Numbered from the stretch's first letter, positions 6,459 through 14,869 are shown. The stretch: 38,275 nucleotides of DNA from Chloroflexota bacterium (GCA_013204555.1 JABMNO010000028.1:1-38275), one strand, 5' to 3'. Numbers and translations: made by a program. Notes: generated by a model not told the origin, from the letters alone.

Positions 6459-7109
6459 TTAGACGGCAATACCGAATCCGGTCAACACTTCGGATAGCGA
6501 TGTCGACTCATCGGCGATGTTATACACCGCCGCTTGAATTCCTACGGACTTCGCGGCTTCAACGTTCTCCGGCTTATCGTCAATGAACACGGCCTCCGCG
6601 GCCTCAAGACTCAAGTCGTTCAGGATGTGTGCGAAATAAGTTTCGTCCGGCTTGGCGTGTCCGATGACGAATGAGTAATACTCACGATCAAACAGGTCTC
6701 TGAATCCGAGTTTCCGCGACATGTATTCGCCCCGATATGCGTCCTGGTTAGAAGCCAGACACACAGTGAGTCCAACGCTTTTGAGCGACTTCACAACAGC
6801 GATCGCATCATCATCGACTTCGATCATATTCCACATCTCAAGCGCATCGTCCAGCGTGCCCGCGCAATCCCAACGCTCAAGCACCCCGGCGATCAATTCA
6901 ACCACGTCTACCTGGCCGGTCAGTGCCCGACTCCCTGCCCCGAACAGATCGCTCATGAATTCGGGAAGTCGGTCAGTCGTTCCCAGCAACCGCATGATCG
7001 ATTTTGGCTGATCGATGATGGCATCCTGAATCACCCCATCGGCGTCCAATAGAACGGCTTTCACACTCAAAACATAGTCACGCTTCCGGTCGTTTCCGAG
7101 ATCGCTCAC
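6459..7109 (-). CDS. HAD-superfamily hydrolase
   Basis: A 216-residue haloacid-dehalogenase-type hydrolase. Motif I is LDADGV (nucleophile and acid/base Asp) near the N-terminus, motif II is in LASNQDAYRG, motif III Lys is in GHAKPDE, and motif IV is FIDDKPEN. A helical cap of about 70 residues sits after motif I, as in subfamily I phosphatases such as phosphoglycolate or sugar-phosphate phosphatases. The substrate cannot be told. I start at the GTG at 7109, whose last bases overlap the TGA stop of the methyltransferase (GTGA), which indicates translational coupling. The downstream neighbour is the decayed DinB copy. Confidence 0.85.
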   Translation of the reverse strand: MSDLGNDRKRDYVLSVKAVLLDADGVIQDAIIDQPKSIMRLLGTTDRLPEFMSDLFGAGSRALTGQVDVVELIAGVLERWDCAGTLDDALEMWNMIEVDDDAIAVVKSLKSVGLTVCLASNQDAYRGEYMSRKLGFRDLFDREYYSFVIGHAKPDETYFAHILNDLSLEAAEAVFIDDKPENVEAAKSVGIQAAVYNIADESTSLSEVLTGFGIAV

Positions 7110-7753
7110 TCTGGTCGCCTCGCAACCACCCACAGGTGAATCTCGCTACCACTGTCACTCTCGGGATTGTCTGACACTTCCACGCGGTCAGACTCAATCT
7201 CGAATCCCGCCTCTGCGATCATTTGCCTGTAAGTGTCAGCATCGAAACCACTCCAATACATTGGGGCGCCAAACCAGTCGTCCTGAATCTGATTTGGTTC
7301 GTCTCTGGAATTAAGCGTGGCTACGAACAGACCACCTGGATTGAGCCACGAGTAGATCGATTCGAAGAGAACAGCGTGGCGTTCCCGTGGGACATGGATA
7401 ATCGAGTAAAAGGCCGCGATTCCATCGAAGATATTGGCAGGAAATTCCAGCGTTGTCATATCCGCCTGAATAAACTTTGGCCCAGAGACGTTCAGACGGG
7501 CCCTGTCAATCTGGCCTGCGGAGAGGTCGACTGCCGTAACTTCGAACTTCTTCGCCAACTTCGCGGTCATTGGTAGCCCGTTTCCGCACCCCAACTCAAG
7601 CACCTTGCCACCAGCGCGGACGCTGTCTATGAACAGTTTCTCGTAGCGCGTAACGACCTCATATTGATCGCTTCGGTAGTACTCGAAGTAGGCATCGCCT
7701 ACCTTGTCATAGCCTGCTGCGACACGCGCAATCGGATCGGTTTCAGGACTCAC
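7106..7753 (-). CDS. class I SAM-dependent methyltransferase
   Basis: A 215-residue soluble methyltransferase. The SAM-binding motif I is VLELGCGNGLP (about residues 50-60), motif II is VTAVDLSAGQIDRA, the adenine-side Asp is in FIQADMTTLEF, and motif IV is FDGIAAFYSIIHVPR. LNPGGLFVATL follows. This order is that of small-molecule methyltransferases of the UbiE/Tam type. It starts with GTG six bases after the DinB stop and its stop overlaps the HAD start, so the three genes form one unit. The co-occurrence with DinB, often a thiol-dependent transferase fold, suggests processing of a small metabolite; that is inference. Confidence 0.87.
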   Translation of the reverse strand: MSPETDPIARVAAGYDKVGDAYFEYYRSDQYEVVTRYEKLFIDSVRAGGKVLELGCGNGLPMTAKLAKKFEVTAVDLSAGQIDRARLNVSGPKFIQADMTTLEFPANIFDGIAAFYSIIHVPRERHAVLFESIYSWLNPGGLFVATLNSRDEPNQIQDDWFGAPMYWSGFDADTYRQMIAEAGFEIESDRVEVSDNPESDSGSEIHLWVVARRPE

Positions 7754-7759
7754 TTCCGC

Positions 7760-8293
7760 TCAGCCACCCAGCTGGCCGTCAACTCCAACGCGCTCAATGA
7801 TGCCTCGGACGTAGCGTGCTTGCCCGGCGTGCTGAGTGTTGTCAGATATCACGCTCACCAGACGAACACCCACTGAGACGGGAGGATCGTAGGAGGTGTC
7901 AATGATGCGATCGATCCCCGCCGAGTCGAGCGACTTGAAGTATTCCTGACTTCGGTCGATGACAGCATTATTCCAGGCAAGAAGCAGTTCCGAACTCTCA
8001 GGCCGAATCGCGTCCACATCCTCGGGAGTATGCCCGAAGCCTACGTTCGACGGGTCCGGCTCCATGCCAAACTTCTCCGCCCACCCGTCGGTTACCCATG
8101 CCTGCTCGCGGCCTGCGATTTCAGAAACATGGTTATCTTGAACACGCGAAAGATGCCAGATTAGCCAGGCGATTGAGTTGGCACCGGGTTCGATGCGATA
8201 GTAGATCTGTTCTGGACTCAGGCCATCAGCAGATTGCTTGCATACCTGCCGAATTCGTTCATAGGCGTCGAAAAATACGTCTCTATATTCCAT
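7760..8293 (-). CDS. DinB-like (DUF664) family protein
   Basis: A 177-residue four-helix DinB-fold protein. The first metal-ligand helix reads AWLIWHLSRVQDNHVSE and the C-terminal ligand is in DNTQHAGQARYVRG. These supply the histidines that usually bind a divalent metal in DinB/mycothiol-dependent transferases. The family includes thiol-dependent transferases, but the substrate here is unknown. AGGAG lies eight bases before the ATG. It is the first gene of a coupled cluster with a methyltransferase and a HAD hydrolase. A broken copy lies downstream at 6012-6361, and a distant second DinB is at 14362. Confidence 0.87.
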   Translation of the reverse strand: MEYRDVFFDAYERIRQVCKQSADGLSPEQIYYRIEPGANSIAWLIWHLSRVQDNHVSEIAGREQAWVTDGWAEKFGMEPDPSNVGFGHTPEDVDAIRPESSELLLAWNNAVIDRSQEYFKSLDSAGIDRIIDTSYDPPVSVGVRLVSVISDNTQHAGQARYVRGIIERVGVDGQLGG

Positions 8294-8373
8294 TATGTGT
8301 CTCCTGAACTATGTTGCCGGTAAGTCTACTTTCGTGCGGGCAGAAATGCCCACATTACGTTCCGGGGAGCCGC

Positions 8374-9834
8374 CTACACCGCAGGCAACGCAACGTCGTC
8401 ATTTACCTCTGCCTGCCACAGACGAAGGCGAGCAGCCATCTGGCGTATTCGATCTCGGTGCTCAGGCTGATCGAACAAGTTTGTTAGCTCGTGCGGGTCG
8501 GTGTTCAGATCGTACAGCTCACATTGGTCACCCGGTGAGAGGTTCAGTTTCCAGCGGTCTCCGGCTATGACCGAGCGCCACGGTACCGAGACCATGCGAT
8601 TGATCGCGGGCGAGCCAAGATTCCGGTCGCCCATGCCATTCCACTGGACGAACACGTCGTTATCGTCCAGATCTGATGCGCCATCGATGACCGGCATCAG
8701 GCTCTTGCCCTGGAGATGCTCAGGTACCTCTGCCCCCATCATCTCAAGCATGGTCGGAACCATATCGACCAGGCCAACTGAGCCGGGAACACGCTTGCTA
8801 TCGACGCCAGACAGTTTCATCAAGAGTGGAACCCGGGCGGCCTCTTCGTAGAGTGATCGCTTCTCCAGCATCCCGTGATCGCCGGCCATCTCGCCATGCT
8901 CACTTGTGAAGATGATGATCGTGTTGTCGTACTGGCCGGTTTCCTTGAGTGCGCCGATGATCTTGGCGATCTGGTTATCCACCAGCGTTACGTTGTCAAA
9001 ATACTGAGCGCGAAGTTTTCGCCATCCTGCTTCTGTTGTGGTGTCATGCACATCACCGCCGGCCACGCCCAGGGGATTCAGGCCGCCGCCCATGTAGTGA
9101 TCGGCCCGGAGCCGGTTCACCAGCGAACCACTATCCGGCCGGTTCATAAAGCCGGGCCCAACTGGCAAAGTTGCGGGATCATACAGGCCGTTCAACGGGC
9201 CGGTATACGGCGGGTGCGGCTCAAAGAAGTTCACGAACGCCAGAAATGGCCGGTTGGAGAAGTCCGACTCCGGGTACCCACGGATGAATTCCGGTGCGAC
9301 TTCGCCAAGAAAACCCGCCTGTGTCAGGCGCTCTGGAAGGTTGGCTCCCGCGGCCCAACTCTCGTATGAAAGCGTCGGGGGAGGGGGCTCAACACCGTTC
9401 TCGCGAAGGTACTTGTTGTAGTCGGCCTCAACGCTGCGGTATTCGCGCTTTGTGAAACGAGGGCGATGAAAGTCTTCGATGCTGATCCACTTATCGAAGC
9501 CATGCTGCGGAATTGAATCGTCGCCCAGATGCCATTTGCCCATGTGGGCGCAGTAGTAATCATCCGGCGCCAACTCAGCGATTGTCTGGGCGTCACGAGA
9601 CAGAGGAATATTGTTCCGGTGCAGCCCGGTGGCCTGCGGGTACAGGCCCGTCATTATGGTTGCCCGAGAAGGCGTGCAGACCGGTTGGCTCACGTACGCG
9701 TTCTCAAAGATCACACTCTCCTCAGCAAGTGCGTTCAGCGTAGGAGTCTGGATCCAATCGTTGCCATAGCAGGCCATTGTGTCCTGGCGCTGCTGGTCGG
9801 TAAGGATGAAGAGAATATTCGGACGATCTGCCAA
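8374..9834 (-). CDS. sulfatase (formylglycine-type, cytoplasmic)
   Basis: A 486-residue arylsulfatase-superfamily enzyme that hydrolyses sulfate esters. The N-terminus has NILFILTDQQRQD with metal-binding Asp. The sulfatase signature is PVCTPSRATIMTGLYP, where the Cys would be converted to formylglycine. GKWHLGD, FEPHPPYTG, and TSEHGEMAGDHGMLEK supply further active-site residues. The C-terminus contains CELYDLNTDPHELTNL, typical of the family. No signal peptide is seen, so it probably acts inside the cell. The start is a TTG at 9834 with GGAG eight bases upstream. No formylglycine-generating enzyme is in the window. It faces away from the toxin-antitoxin pair to its right. Confidence 0.93.
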   Translation of the reverse strand: MADRPNILFILTDQQRQDTMACYGNDWIQTPTLNALAEESVIFENAYVSQPVCTPSRATIMTGLYPQATGLHRNNIPLSRDAQTIAELAPDDYYCAHMGKWHLGDDSIPQHGFDKWISIEDFHRPRFTKREYRSVEADYNKYLRENGVEPPPPTLSYESWAAGANLPERLTQAGFLGEVAPEFIRGYPESDFSNRPFLAFVNFFEPHPPYTGPLNGLYDPATLPVGPGFMNRPDSGSLVNRLRADHYMGGGLNPLGVAGGDVHDTTTEAGWRKLRAQYFDNVTLVDNQIAKIIGALKETGQYDNTIIIFTSEHGEMAGDHGMLEKRSLYEEAARVPLLMKLSGVDSKRVPGSVGLVDMVPTMLEMMGAEVPEHLQGKSLMPVIDGASDLDDNDVFVQWNGMGDRNLGSPAINRMVSVPWRSVIAGDRWKLNLSPGDQCELYDLNTDPHELTNLFDQPEHRDRIRQMAARLRLWQAEVNDDVALPAV

Positions 9835-9903
9835 CGATTCCGCTCCTGATGATTCGGGTGCCGGGAGAGGTTACGGCACCCCAGTCATCAGACACCAGTA
9901 TCA

Positions 9904-9942
9904 TGCATTTTGCATTCGTTGCATGCACAAGTCATGTATACT
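9904..9942 (+). promoter_or_regulatory. promoter/operator of the RHH-PIN toxin-antitoxin pair
   Basis: TATACT at 9937-9942 is a near-consensus -10 box only six bases before the ATG at 9949, so the mRNA is probably leaderless. Three TGCAT copies at 9904, 9911 and 9920 precede it, the last inside the palindrome TGCATGCA. These are candidate operators for the ribbon-helix-helix antitoxin. No good -35 hexamer is visible at 17 bases. Confidence 0.45.
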
Positions 9943-9948
9943 AACTTA

Positions 9949-10191
9949 ATGGCCAAGGCAGTCCAAATAAGAAATGTTCCAGATGATATCCACAAGACCC
10001 TGCGCACGAGGGCAGCGGCCGACGGGATGTCACTATCAGAATATTTGCTCAAAGAAGTCACGCGTCTGGCTAGTTCGCCAACTGTAGCCGAGCTGATGGA
10101 CAGAGTTAGTTCAAGGCCTCTGCCGAACATTTCGACGCAGATCATCGTCGATGCGGTCAGAGAGGGTCGAGATCGAGATTGGCCGTCCTAG
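9949..10191 (+). CDS. FitA/VapB-like ribbon-helix-helix antitoxin
   Basis: An 80-residue antitoxin. Residues 1-45 form a ribbon-helix-helix DNA-binding domain: KAVQIRNVPDDIHKTLRTRA (strand and first helix) then GMSLSEYLLKEVTRLA. The C-terminal part (RPLPNISTQIIVDAVREGRD) would wrap the toxin, as in FitA/VapB. It neutralises the adjacent PIN toxin and should autorepress the operon. I choose the ATG at 9949; the frame is open to 9910 but there is no family similarity there and the promoter occupies it. It overlaps the toxin gene by 13 bases. Confidence 0.88.
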   Translation: MAKAVQIRNVPDDIHKTLRTRAAADGMSLSEYLLKEVTRLASSPTVAELMDRVSSRPLPNISTQIIVDAVREGRDRDWPS

Positions 10192-10571
10192 ACGCCTCAG
10201 CGGCGGTGTTTGCTCTTACCAGGCGCGATGGTGGCTCATATCGTGGCGAGCTTGCAGAGTATGGAGAGCTTCACTGCCCTCATCTCATCGATGTTGAGTA
10301 TGTGAGTGCTCTACGCAACTTGGTGCGGCGTGACGAGTTGACCGTGGACCAGGCAGAGATGGCCACTGTGGACTTTATCGATCTGGCGATTACCAGATTT
10401 CCTCACACCAAGTTACTTCCCAGAATCTGGCAATTACGACAATGGATTACTCCCTATGACGCCACCTACGTTGTCCTGGCAGAGCTTCTGGAAGTACCGC
10501 TGATTACTTCTGATCTGCGTCTTGCTCGTGCGGCTCAAGATCTTGTTGAAATCAAGCTGTTCGATTCCTGA
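10179..10571 (+). CDS. VapC-type PIN-domain toxin
   Basis: A 130-residue PIN-domain ribonuclease, the toxin of a type II pair. The four acidic residues of the active site are visible: Asp in VLDASAAV, Glu in DVEYVSAL, Asp in TPYDATYVVLAE and Asp in ITSDLRLA. Such toxins cut tRNA or rRNA in the cytoplasm, with Mg. The start is a TTG at 10179 inside the antitoxin gene, which gives tight translational coupling; no other start lies near the conserved first strand. Confidence 0.88.
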   Translation: MAVLDASAAVFALTRRDGGSYRGELAEYGELHCPHLIDVEYVSALRNLVRRDELTVDQAEMATVDFIDLAITRFPHTKLLPRIWQLRQWITPYDATYVVLAELLEVPLITSDLRLARAAQDLVEIKLFDS

Positions 10572-10628
10572 AGATCACCGATGGAGCTTGCGGATAGGTG
10601 GAATATCTCGTGACCTCTATCGACCAAA

Positions 10629-10660
10629 AAAGGAAACGCCCCGATTTCTCGGGGCGTTCC
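10629..10660 (-). terminator. intrinsic terminator for the minus-strand DUF6941 gene
   Basis: AACGCCCCGA and TCGGGGCGTT pair around a TTTC loop, extended by GGA/TCC. On the minus strand the hairpin is followed by a run of six T (10625-10631 are A on the plus strand). It lies ~150 bases past the DUF6941 stop and directly after the toxin gene, so it may also limit read-through between the two. A second hairpin, GGTTGAAG/CTTCAACC, lies at 10732-10752. Confidence 0.75.
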
Positions 10661-10807
10661 TGCGTGAAGAGGGGTAGGAGGTATTCAATTATCCCGCTGC
10701 ACGTGGCGGATACGGGGTTGCGGTTGAAGTTGGTTGAAGGGCCACTTCAACCAGTTAGGTGCAACAGCACCCACTACGATGCACGATCACGTTGAGTGGT
10801 ACGCAAC

Positions 10808-11251
10808 TCAGGGCTGAATGGTTGGCTCAGCGTTGATTGGCGTTGCGTTGAATATGCTCGCGCCCAGATGCATGGAGTTGGCCCATATCTGAAACTCGTA
10901 CTTGCCTGCCGCCGGAATTGGTATCCGCGGGAACGACACGCCAACGTCCTGAGACGCCAATCGATCAGTGATGGTCATCCTGGCTGTCGCCTGCGCCAGC
11001 TTCTCGCCCGTGCTCACGCGCACGAAACGAATCTCAAGATCGTATACACCGGACGCGTCAGAGAGCTTTAAGTAGACAGAGAGCGGTCGCTGCGTAGGAA
11101 ATTTCGCGGCTGACACCTGGTTGAAGATGCCAATCAGGTTCCACTTGCCTGATGCAGGATCACGGGCCGCCAGGTCACACAATACAGGGCCGGTTAGTAT
11201 CGGTCTTATCTGACTGAGATTTTCCTGAGATTCTTCGTAAGGCTGGTTGGT
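10808..11251 (-). CDS. DUF6941 family protein
   Basis: A 147-residue beta-rich protein of the DUF6941 family, whose function is unknown. The family landmarks are PVLCDLAARDPASGKWNLIG, IFNQVSAAKFPTQRPLSVY, and IPIPAAGKYEFQIWANSMHL, close to the typical 'LIGIFDRI...FP' and 'G.YEFR.F.NGE.LG' motifs. I start at the ATG at 11251 (MTNQPYEES); the open frame reaches 11290 only through an unsupported TTG. No signal peptide. The ribosome site is weak. It is likely transcribed alone to the terminator at 10629-10660, with a small hypothetical gene upstream on the same strand. Confidence 0.75.
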   Translation of the reverse strand, partial: TNQPYEESQENLSQIRPILTGPVLCDLAARDPASGKWNLIGIFNQVSAAKFPTQRPLSVYLKLSDASGVYDLEIRFVRVSTGEKLAQATARMTITDRLASQDVGVSFPRIPIPAAGKYEFQIWANSMHLGASIFNATPINAEPTIQP

Positions 11252-11300
11252 CATGATTTCTGGTAACGAGCCTACACGACGGCGCGCCAATTCGCGTTGG

Positions 11301-11510
11301 TTAGCCAGCTTCTACAGCAGCACTCGCCGCAAGATGCGCTCCATCCATAGCAGTGTTGTCGACGCCATTTATTGCGCCTACCAGGTTATCGATACCCACA
11401 TGCAGATCGTTGATGAGGGCCCTTGCTGATTCGGGCAGATACGGCTGACCGAGGACACTTCCGAATGCTCCAATGGCCAGCGGGTAAGCGTAACAACTCA
11501 ATTTCTTCAT
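11301..11510 (-). CDS. small hypothetical protein
   Basis: A 69-residue frame from the ATG at 11510, preceded by AGGT at a usable distance. The N-terminus is MKKL followed by a weakly hydrophobic stretch that could be a short signal or membrane anchor. The remainder (ALINDLHVGIDNLVGAING) is amphipathic with Ala-rich end. No family is recognised. An imperfect 11-bp inverted repeat (11558-11568 with 11588-11598) sits in its leader. The larger frame to 11657 is not supported. Confidence 0.45.
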   Translation of the reverse strand: MKKLSCYAYPLAIGAFGSVLGQPYLPESARALINDLHVGIDNLVGAINGVDNTAMDGAHLAASAAVEAG

Positions 11511-11713
11511 TGGAGACCTATTTCTGAAGCGGCGTCTGTGGCATGCCCCGCCACGGTATTCAGAATAGTTGCAATGGTCCTTTCGGGCTATTCCGAATGG
11601 CTCACACTCCGTGACCCCAATGGCTAAACCACCCTTCCCTACTCTCTGTCGTAACATTTCCTGACGTACCGTCGCAAATTGATGCTCGACGGCCGCGTGG
11701 ACGAGGGAGATCT

Positions 11714-13102
11714 ATGGACCTGGAAATCTTCGTGACGCCAGGACTTGGCGATAACAGCTACTTGCTTGTGTCGGGCGATAACTCGGTGATGGTTGATCCT
11801 CAGCGGGATGCCTGGAGATTCCTCGCCGTTGCGAAACGCCGGAACCTCCAGATCAGACATGTGCTTGAAACCCACGTCCACAATGATTACGTGTCTGGAG
11901 CGCGAGAGATAGCCGAGTGCGTTGGAGCGGAGATCGTCGCCCCTCTGGAAGGTGGATACAAGTTCAACCATCGCGGGGTGAGCGAGGGCGACGAGATTGG
12001 CCTTGGAAAGTATCGAATTGCCGCCTGGGACACGCCCGGACACACGCCAGAGCACATCTCATATCTCGTATTGGACAGCGTTACCGACGAACCGATCGCC
12101 ATATTCAGCGGCGGCAGCCTGATTGTGCAGAGTGCTGGTAGGACTGACCTGCTGGGCGAGGCACGCGCTGCAGAACTGACAGCATCGCAATATGAGTCGG
12201 TGAACCGCATCGGAGCGCTGCCTTCCAACGTCCAGCTCTTGCCCACGCATGGTGCCGGTAGCTTCTGCGCCGCATCTACTCCCGGCGGCATGACAATATC
12301 GACCATTGGGGTTGAACAGACGAGCAATATCGCGCTTGGCCCCAGGAATTTAGTTGCGTTCGCCGCTCAACAGCTATCAGGGCTGCAAGATTACCCGGCG
12401 TACTATGCCTTCATGGCGGGCATCAATCGAACCGGACCGCCAATTCTCGGGAAGGTTCCGGACTCCGCTGCAATGAGTGCGAACGCGGTGACCCAGGCTA
12501 TCTCGTCGGGCACCGTAGTGATCGATGCGAGACCCCCTGAACAGTTCGCCACCGGTCACATCGATGGCTCGTTGAACATCAAATTGGACGACTCATTCGG
12601 AACCTATGTTGGTTGGCTGATTGAGTTCAACAAACCGCTCGCACTCGTACTGCCCACAGACAGGGCTGATGCGTGGGACGAGGCGGCAACCCAACTACTG
12701 CGCATAGGCTGGGACAACGTTCTGGGCCATCTTGAGGGTGGGCTCGACGCGTGGCAGGAAGCGGGAGGTCCTGTTGCCTTAAATCAGATTGCGACCCTCG
12801 ACGATCTGTATCAGGAATACACCGCTCCGGGTCCGCTAACCATCTTCGACGTCCGCCAACAAGATGAGTGGGAGGTGGGGCATATTCCCGGTAGCACACA
12901 CTTCCACATCGGCGACTTCATCAGCGAGCTTCCCGATCTACCTCGAGACAGCGAGATATGGACCGTATGTGCTAGCGGAGACCGATCCGCCATCGCTGCG
13001 AGCGTGCTCCTCCGAGCCGGATGGAATGTACGAGTGGTAAGACCGGGCGGAGTGCCTGACTGGGCGGCGAAAGGCTATCCAGTTTCGCTGTCCGACGAGT
13101 AG
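11714..13102 (+). CDS. MBL-fold/rhodanese fusion protein (persulfide-dioxygenase-like)
   Basis: A 462-residue fusion. Residues ~1-230 are a metallo-beta-lactamase domain related to persulfide dioxygenases: THVHNDYVSG, DTPGHTPEHISYLV, FSGGSLIVQSAGRTDLLG and PTHGAGSFC. Two rhodanese domains follow (~255-350 and ~365-460). The first lacks an active-site cysteine, reading LVLPTDRADAW at that point. The second carries VCASGDRS, with the persulfide-forming Cys. Relative to the classic HxHxDH motif the last His is Tyr, and the usual GD before the Thr-Leu is GS; this variant recurs in a known actinobacterial/chloroflexal subgroup. It probably handles glutathione-like or protein persulfides in the cytoplasm. 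GAGGGAGA precedes the ATG. It converges with the enolase-superfamily gene. Confidence 0.88.
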   Translation: MDLEIFVTPGLGDNSYLLVSGDNSVMVDPQRDAWRFLAVAKRRNLQIRHVLETHVHNDYVSGAREIAECVGAEIVAPLEGGYKFNHRGVSEGDEIGLGKYRIAAWDTPGHTPEHISYLVLDSVTDEPIAIFSGGSLIVQSAGRTDLLGEARAAELTASQYESVNRIGALPSNVQLLPTHGAGSFCAASTPGGMTISTIGVEQTSNIALGPRNLVAFAAQQLSGLQDYPAYYAFMAGINRTGPPILGKVPDSAAMSANAVTQAISSGTVVIDARPPEQFATGHIDGSLNIKLDDSFGTYVGWLIEFNKPLALVLPTDRADAWDEAATQLLRIGWDNVLGHLEGGLDAWQEAGGPVALNQIATLDDLYQEYTAPGPLTIFDVRQQDEWEVGHIPGSTHFHIGDFISELPDLPRDSEIWTVCASGDRSAIAASVLLRAGWNVRVVRPGGVPDWAAKGYPVSLSDE

Positions 13103-13105
13103 CCG

Positions 13106-14293
13106 TCACTTCCACACAACTTCGTCGCTCGTTGCGGGAACGATGTAAAGACCTGCTCCCTCTCGGCGGGCGAATCGTGGTCGAGCGCCCGGCTGCGGAC
13201 CGGAACGCGACAGGGCTTCGAGTTCAGACAGCTTCTCTTCGTCAACGATGATACCGAGTCCCGGCGTGTCTCCCATGTGTATCCATCCATCCTCAACATA
13301 TTGATCCGCGTGCCAACAAGGAGGCTGGCCGGCGTCGACCATCTCCATAGAGATGTGATTTGGAAGAGCGGCACCAAGTGGGGCCATGTAATTGCCGGGA
13401 TTGATTGCGGTAGTGACTGGTAGCTCGAAGGCGTAAGCCATGTGCGCCACCTGCATTGCGCCGGTTATCCCGGTCCGACCGTTCCACACCTGAACAATAT
13501 CGACTGCTTCATTGGCAATCAGAGGATAAAAGTCAGCCAGACCGTTAATGTTCTCGCCAGTGGCCACCGCAGCCTTCACGTTCTGCGAGACGAGTCGCAG
13601 GCCCTCGTAGTCCCAACGGCGGGCGGGCTCCTCGATCCACGTGATGTCGAAATGTCGCTCCAACTCACTTGTATATCGAATGGCCTGTTTAGGTGACCAG
13701 TACTCATTGGAATCGATGGCAAGCATCGGGCGAGGCGTGACGCGCTTAAGGCAATCGTTGACGATACCCAGCCGCCGGATATCGGCTTCCATATCCAGTC
13801 CGACTTTGAGTTTTCCACCGTCGATTCCTCGATCGGCGGCGCGCGAGTAGAACTCGTGAACCTCATCATCGGTCAGGTTCATATCCACACCTGAGGCATA
13901 AACCTTTGTACGCGGCTCGCTGGCGCCCAGCGTCCGCCAGAGCGGTTCATCTGCCAGCTTCGCTTTAAGATCCCACAGGGCCATGTCGATGGCGTTGAGT
14001 GCCATATTCACCCCACCCTCTGCGCCACCTTTGAAGACAGCATCCATCATTTTTTTCCAGAGGCCGCGCACGCCACGCGGATCTTCTCCCTCAATCAATG
14101 GGAAGAGCTGCCCAACCATCGGACTGCCACCCGGCACGATGCCGCTGATGTTCTCGTCCGTATCTATGTAGAGCAGAGATCCGGGCATAGAAGTGCCGTT
14201 GCCGCCCGGCGTGTTGGCATCACCCAGAGCGCGATCTGTCTGATTCGGAAAGGTTCGTATTCGGTATCCAGTGATCTTCAAGGTGCCATCCAT
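13106..14293 (-). CDS. mandelate racemase/muconate lactonizing-type enolase-superfamily enzyme
   Basis: A 395-residue enzyme of the MR/MLE (COG4948) branch, which abstracts a proton alpha to a carboxylate. The capping domain is N-terminal. The barrel shows the base motif KLK in GGKLKVGLDME, Asp/Asn ligands in LAIDSNEYW, Glu in WIEEPARRWD and Glu in ATGENINGL. The strand-six Asp is in VDIVQVWNGRTG. The strand-seven position reads VTTAINPGNYM, with no His where mandelate racemase has one, so chemistry may rely on the Lys side only. Such genes are abundant in SAR202-type genomes and are assumed to break down acidic organic matter. The start ATG lacks a strong ribosome site. Confidence 0.9.
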   Translation of the reverse strand: MDGTLKITGYRIRTFPNQTDRALGDANTPGGNGTSMPGSLLYIDTDENISGIVPGGSPMVGQLFPLIEGEDPRGVRGLWKKMMDAVFKGGAEGGVNMALNAIDMALWDLKAKLADEPLWRTLGASEPRTKVYASGVDMNLTDDEVHEFYSRAADRGIDGGKLKVGLDMEADIRRLGIVNDCLKRVTPRPMLAIDSNEYWSPKQAIRYTSELERHFDITWIEEPARRWDYEGLRLVSQNVKAAVATGENINGLADFYPLIANEAVDIVQVWNGRTGITGAMQVAHMAYAFELPVTTAINPGNYMAPLGAALPNHISMEMVDAGQPPCWHADQYVEDGWIHMGDTPGLGIIVDEEKLSELEALSRSGPQPGARPRFARREGAGLYIVPATSDEVVWK

Positions 14294-14361
14294 CGGTGGG
14301 TTGGGTTAGCGTGATCGTGCGAGTATAAACGCCACGACTGGACGGGCCGATGAGGTAAAGA

Positions 14362-14847
14362 ATGTTTCTTGAGGCGGTGAAGCGACTCTACGAGTACCAG
14401 AACGACATCATGCAGCGCGTAATGGATACCGCTGAAAGCCTTTCCTCTATCGAGTTCAGTTCGGTGATCATCAAGGGCCAGCCATCGGTACGACAGACTC
14501 TTGTCCACGCCTGTGACGCGCATGTCTGCCATCTATCGTGGTGGGACGGGAGTATGAGCCGAGATGAATCGTTCGCCCGCGAGTTCACATTGGAGAAGTA
14601 TCCAGATATCGCGTCGATCCGGGCATTCTGGAATCTGGTGCAAGCGGAGACGAACGCGTTTCTGGCGACACTAACTTCGAACGCCGATCTGGAGCGCGTC
14701 TACTTACGGGATGTGGGCAGTAACGAGGGGCGGACGCTATGGGAGATGATGCTGCACGTCGTTAACCACGGTACCCAGCATCGAAGCGAGGTAGCAATCA
14801 TGCTGACCGCGCTGGGTCACTCACCCGGAGACCTGGATTTTCTGTAA
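14362..14847 (+). CDS. DinB family protein
   Basis: A 161-residue four-helix DinB protein, distinct from the one at 7760. A first ligand helix is TLVHACDAHVCHLSWWDG. The C-terminal ligand motif is MMLHVVNHGTQHRSEVAIML, with the canonical H-x-x-x-H pair, followed by GHSPGDLD typical of the family. GAGG precedes the ATG at a good distance. It is divergent from the enolase-superfamily gene across 68 bases and convergent with the hydroxyacid dehydrogenase. Metal-dependent thiol transferase is the usual guess, without evidence for a substrate. Confidence 0.88.
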   Translation: MFLEAVKRLYEYQNDIMQRVMDTAESLSSIEFSSVIIKGQPSVRQTLVHACDAHVCHLSWWDGSMSRDESFAREFTLEKYPDIASIRAFWNLVQAETNAFLATLTSNADLERVYLRDVGSNEGRTLWEMMLHVVNHGTQHRSEVAIMLTALGHSPGDLDFL

Positions 14848-14869
14848 GTGGTGCGGTCACACGCGGGCC

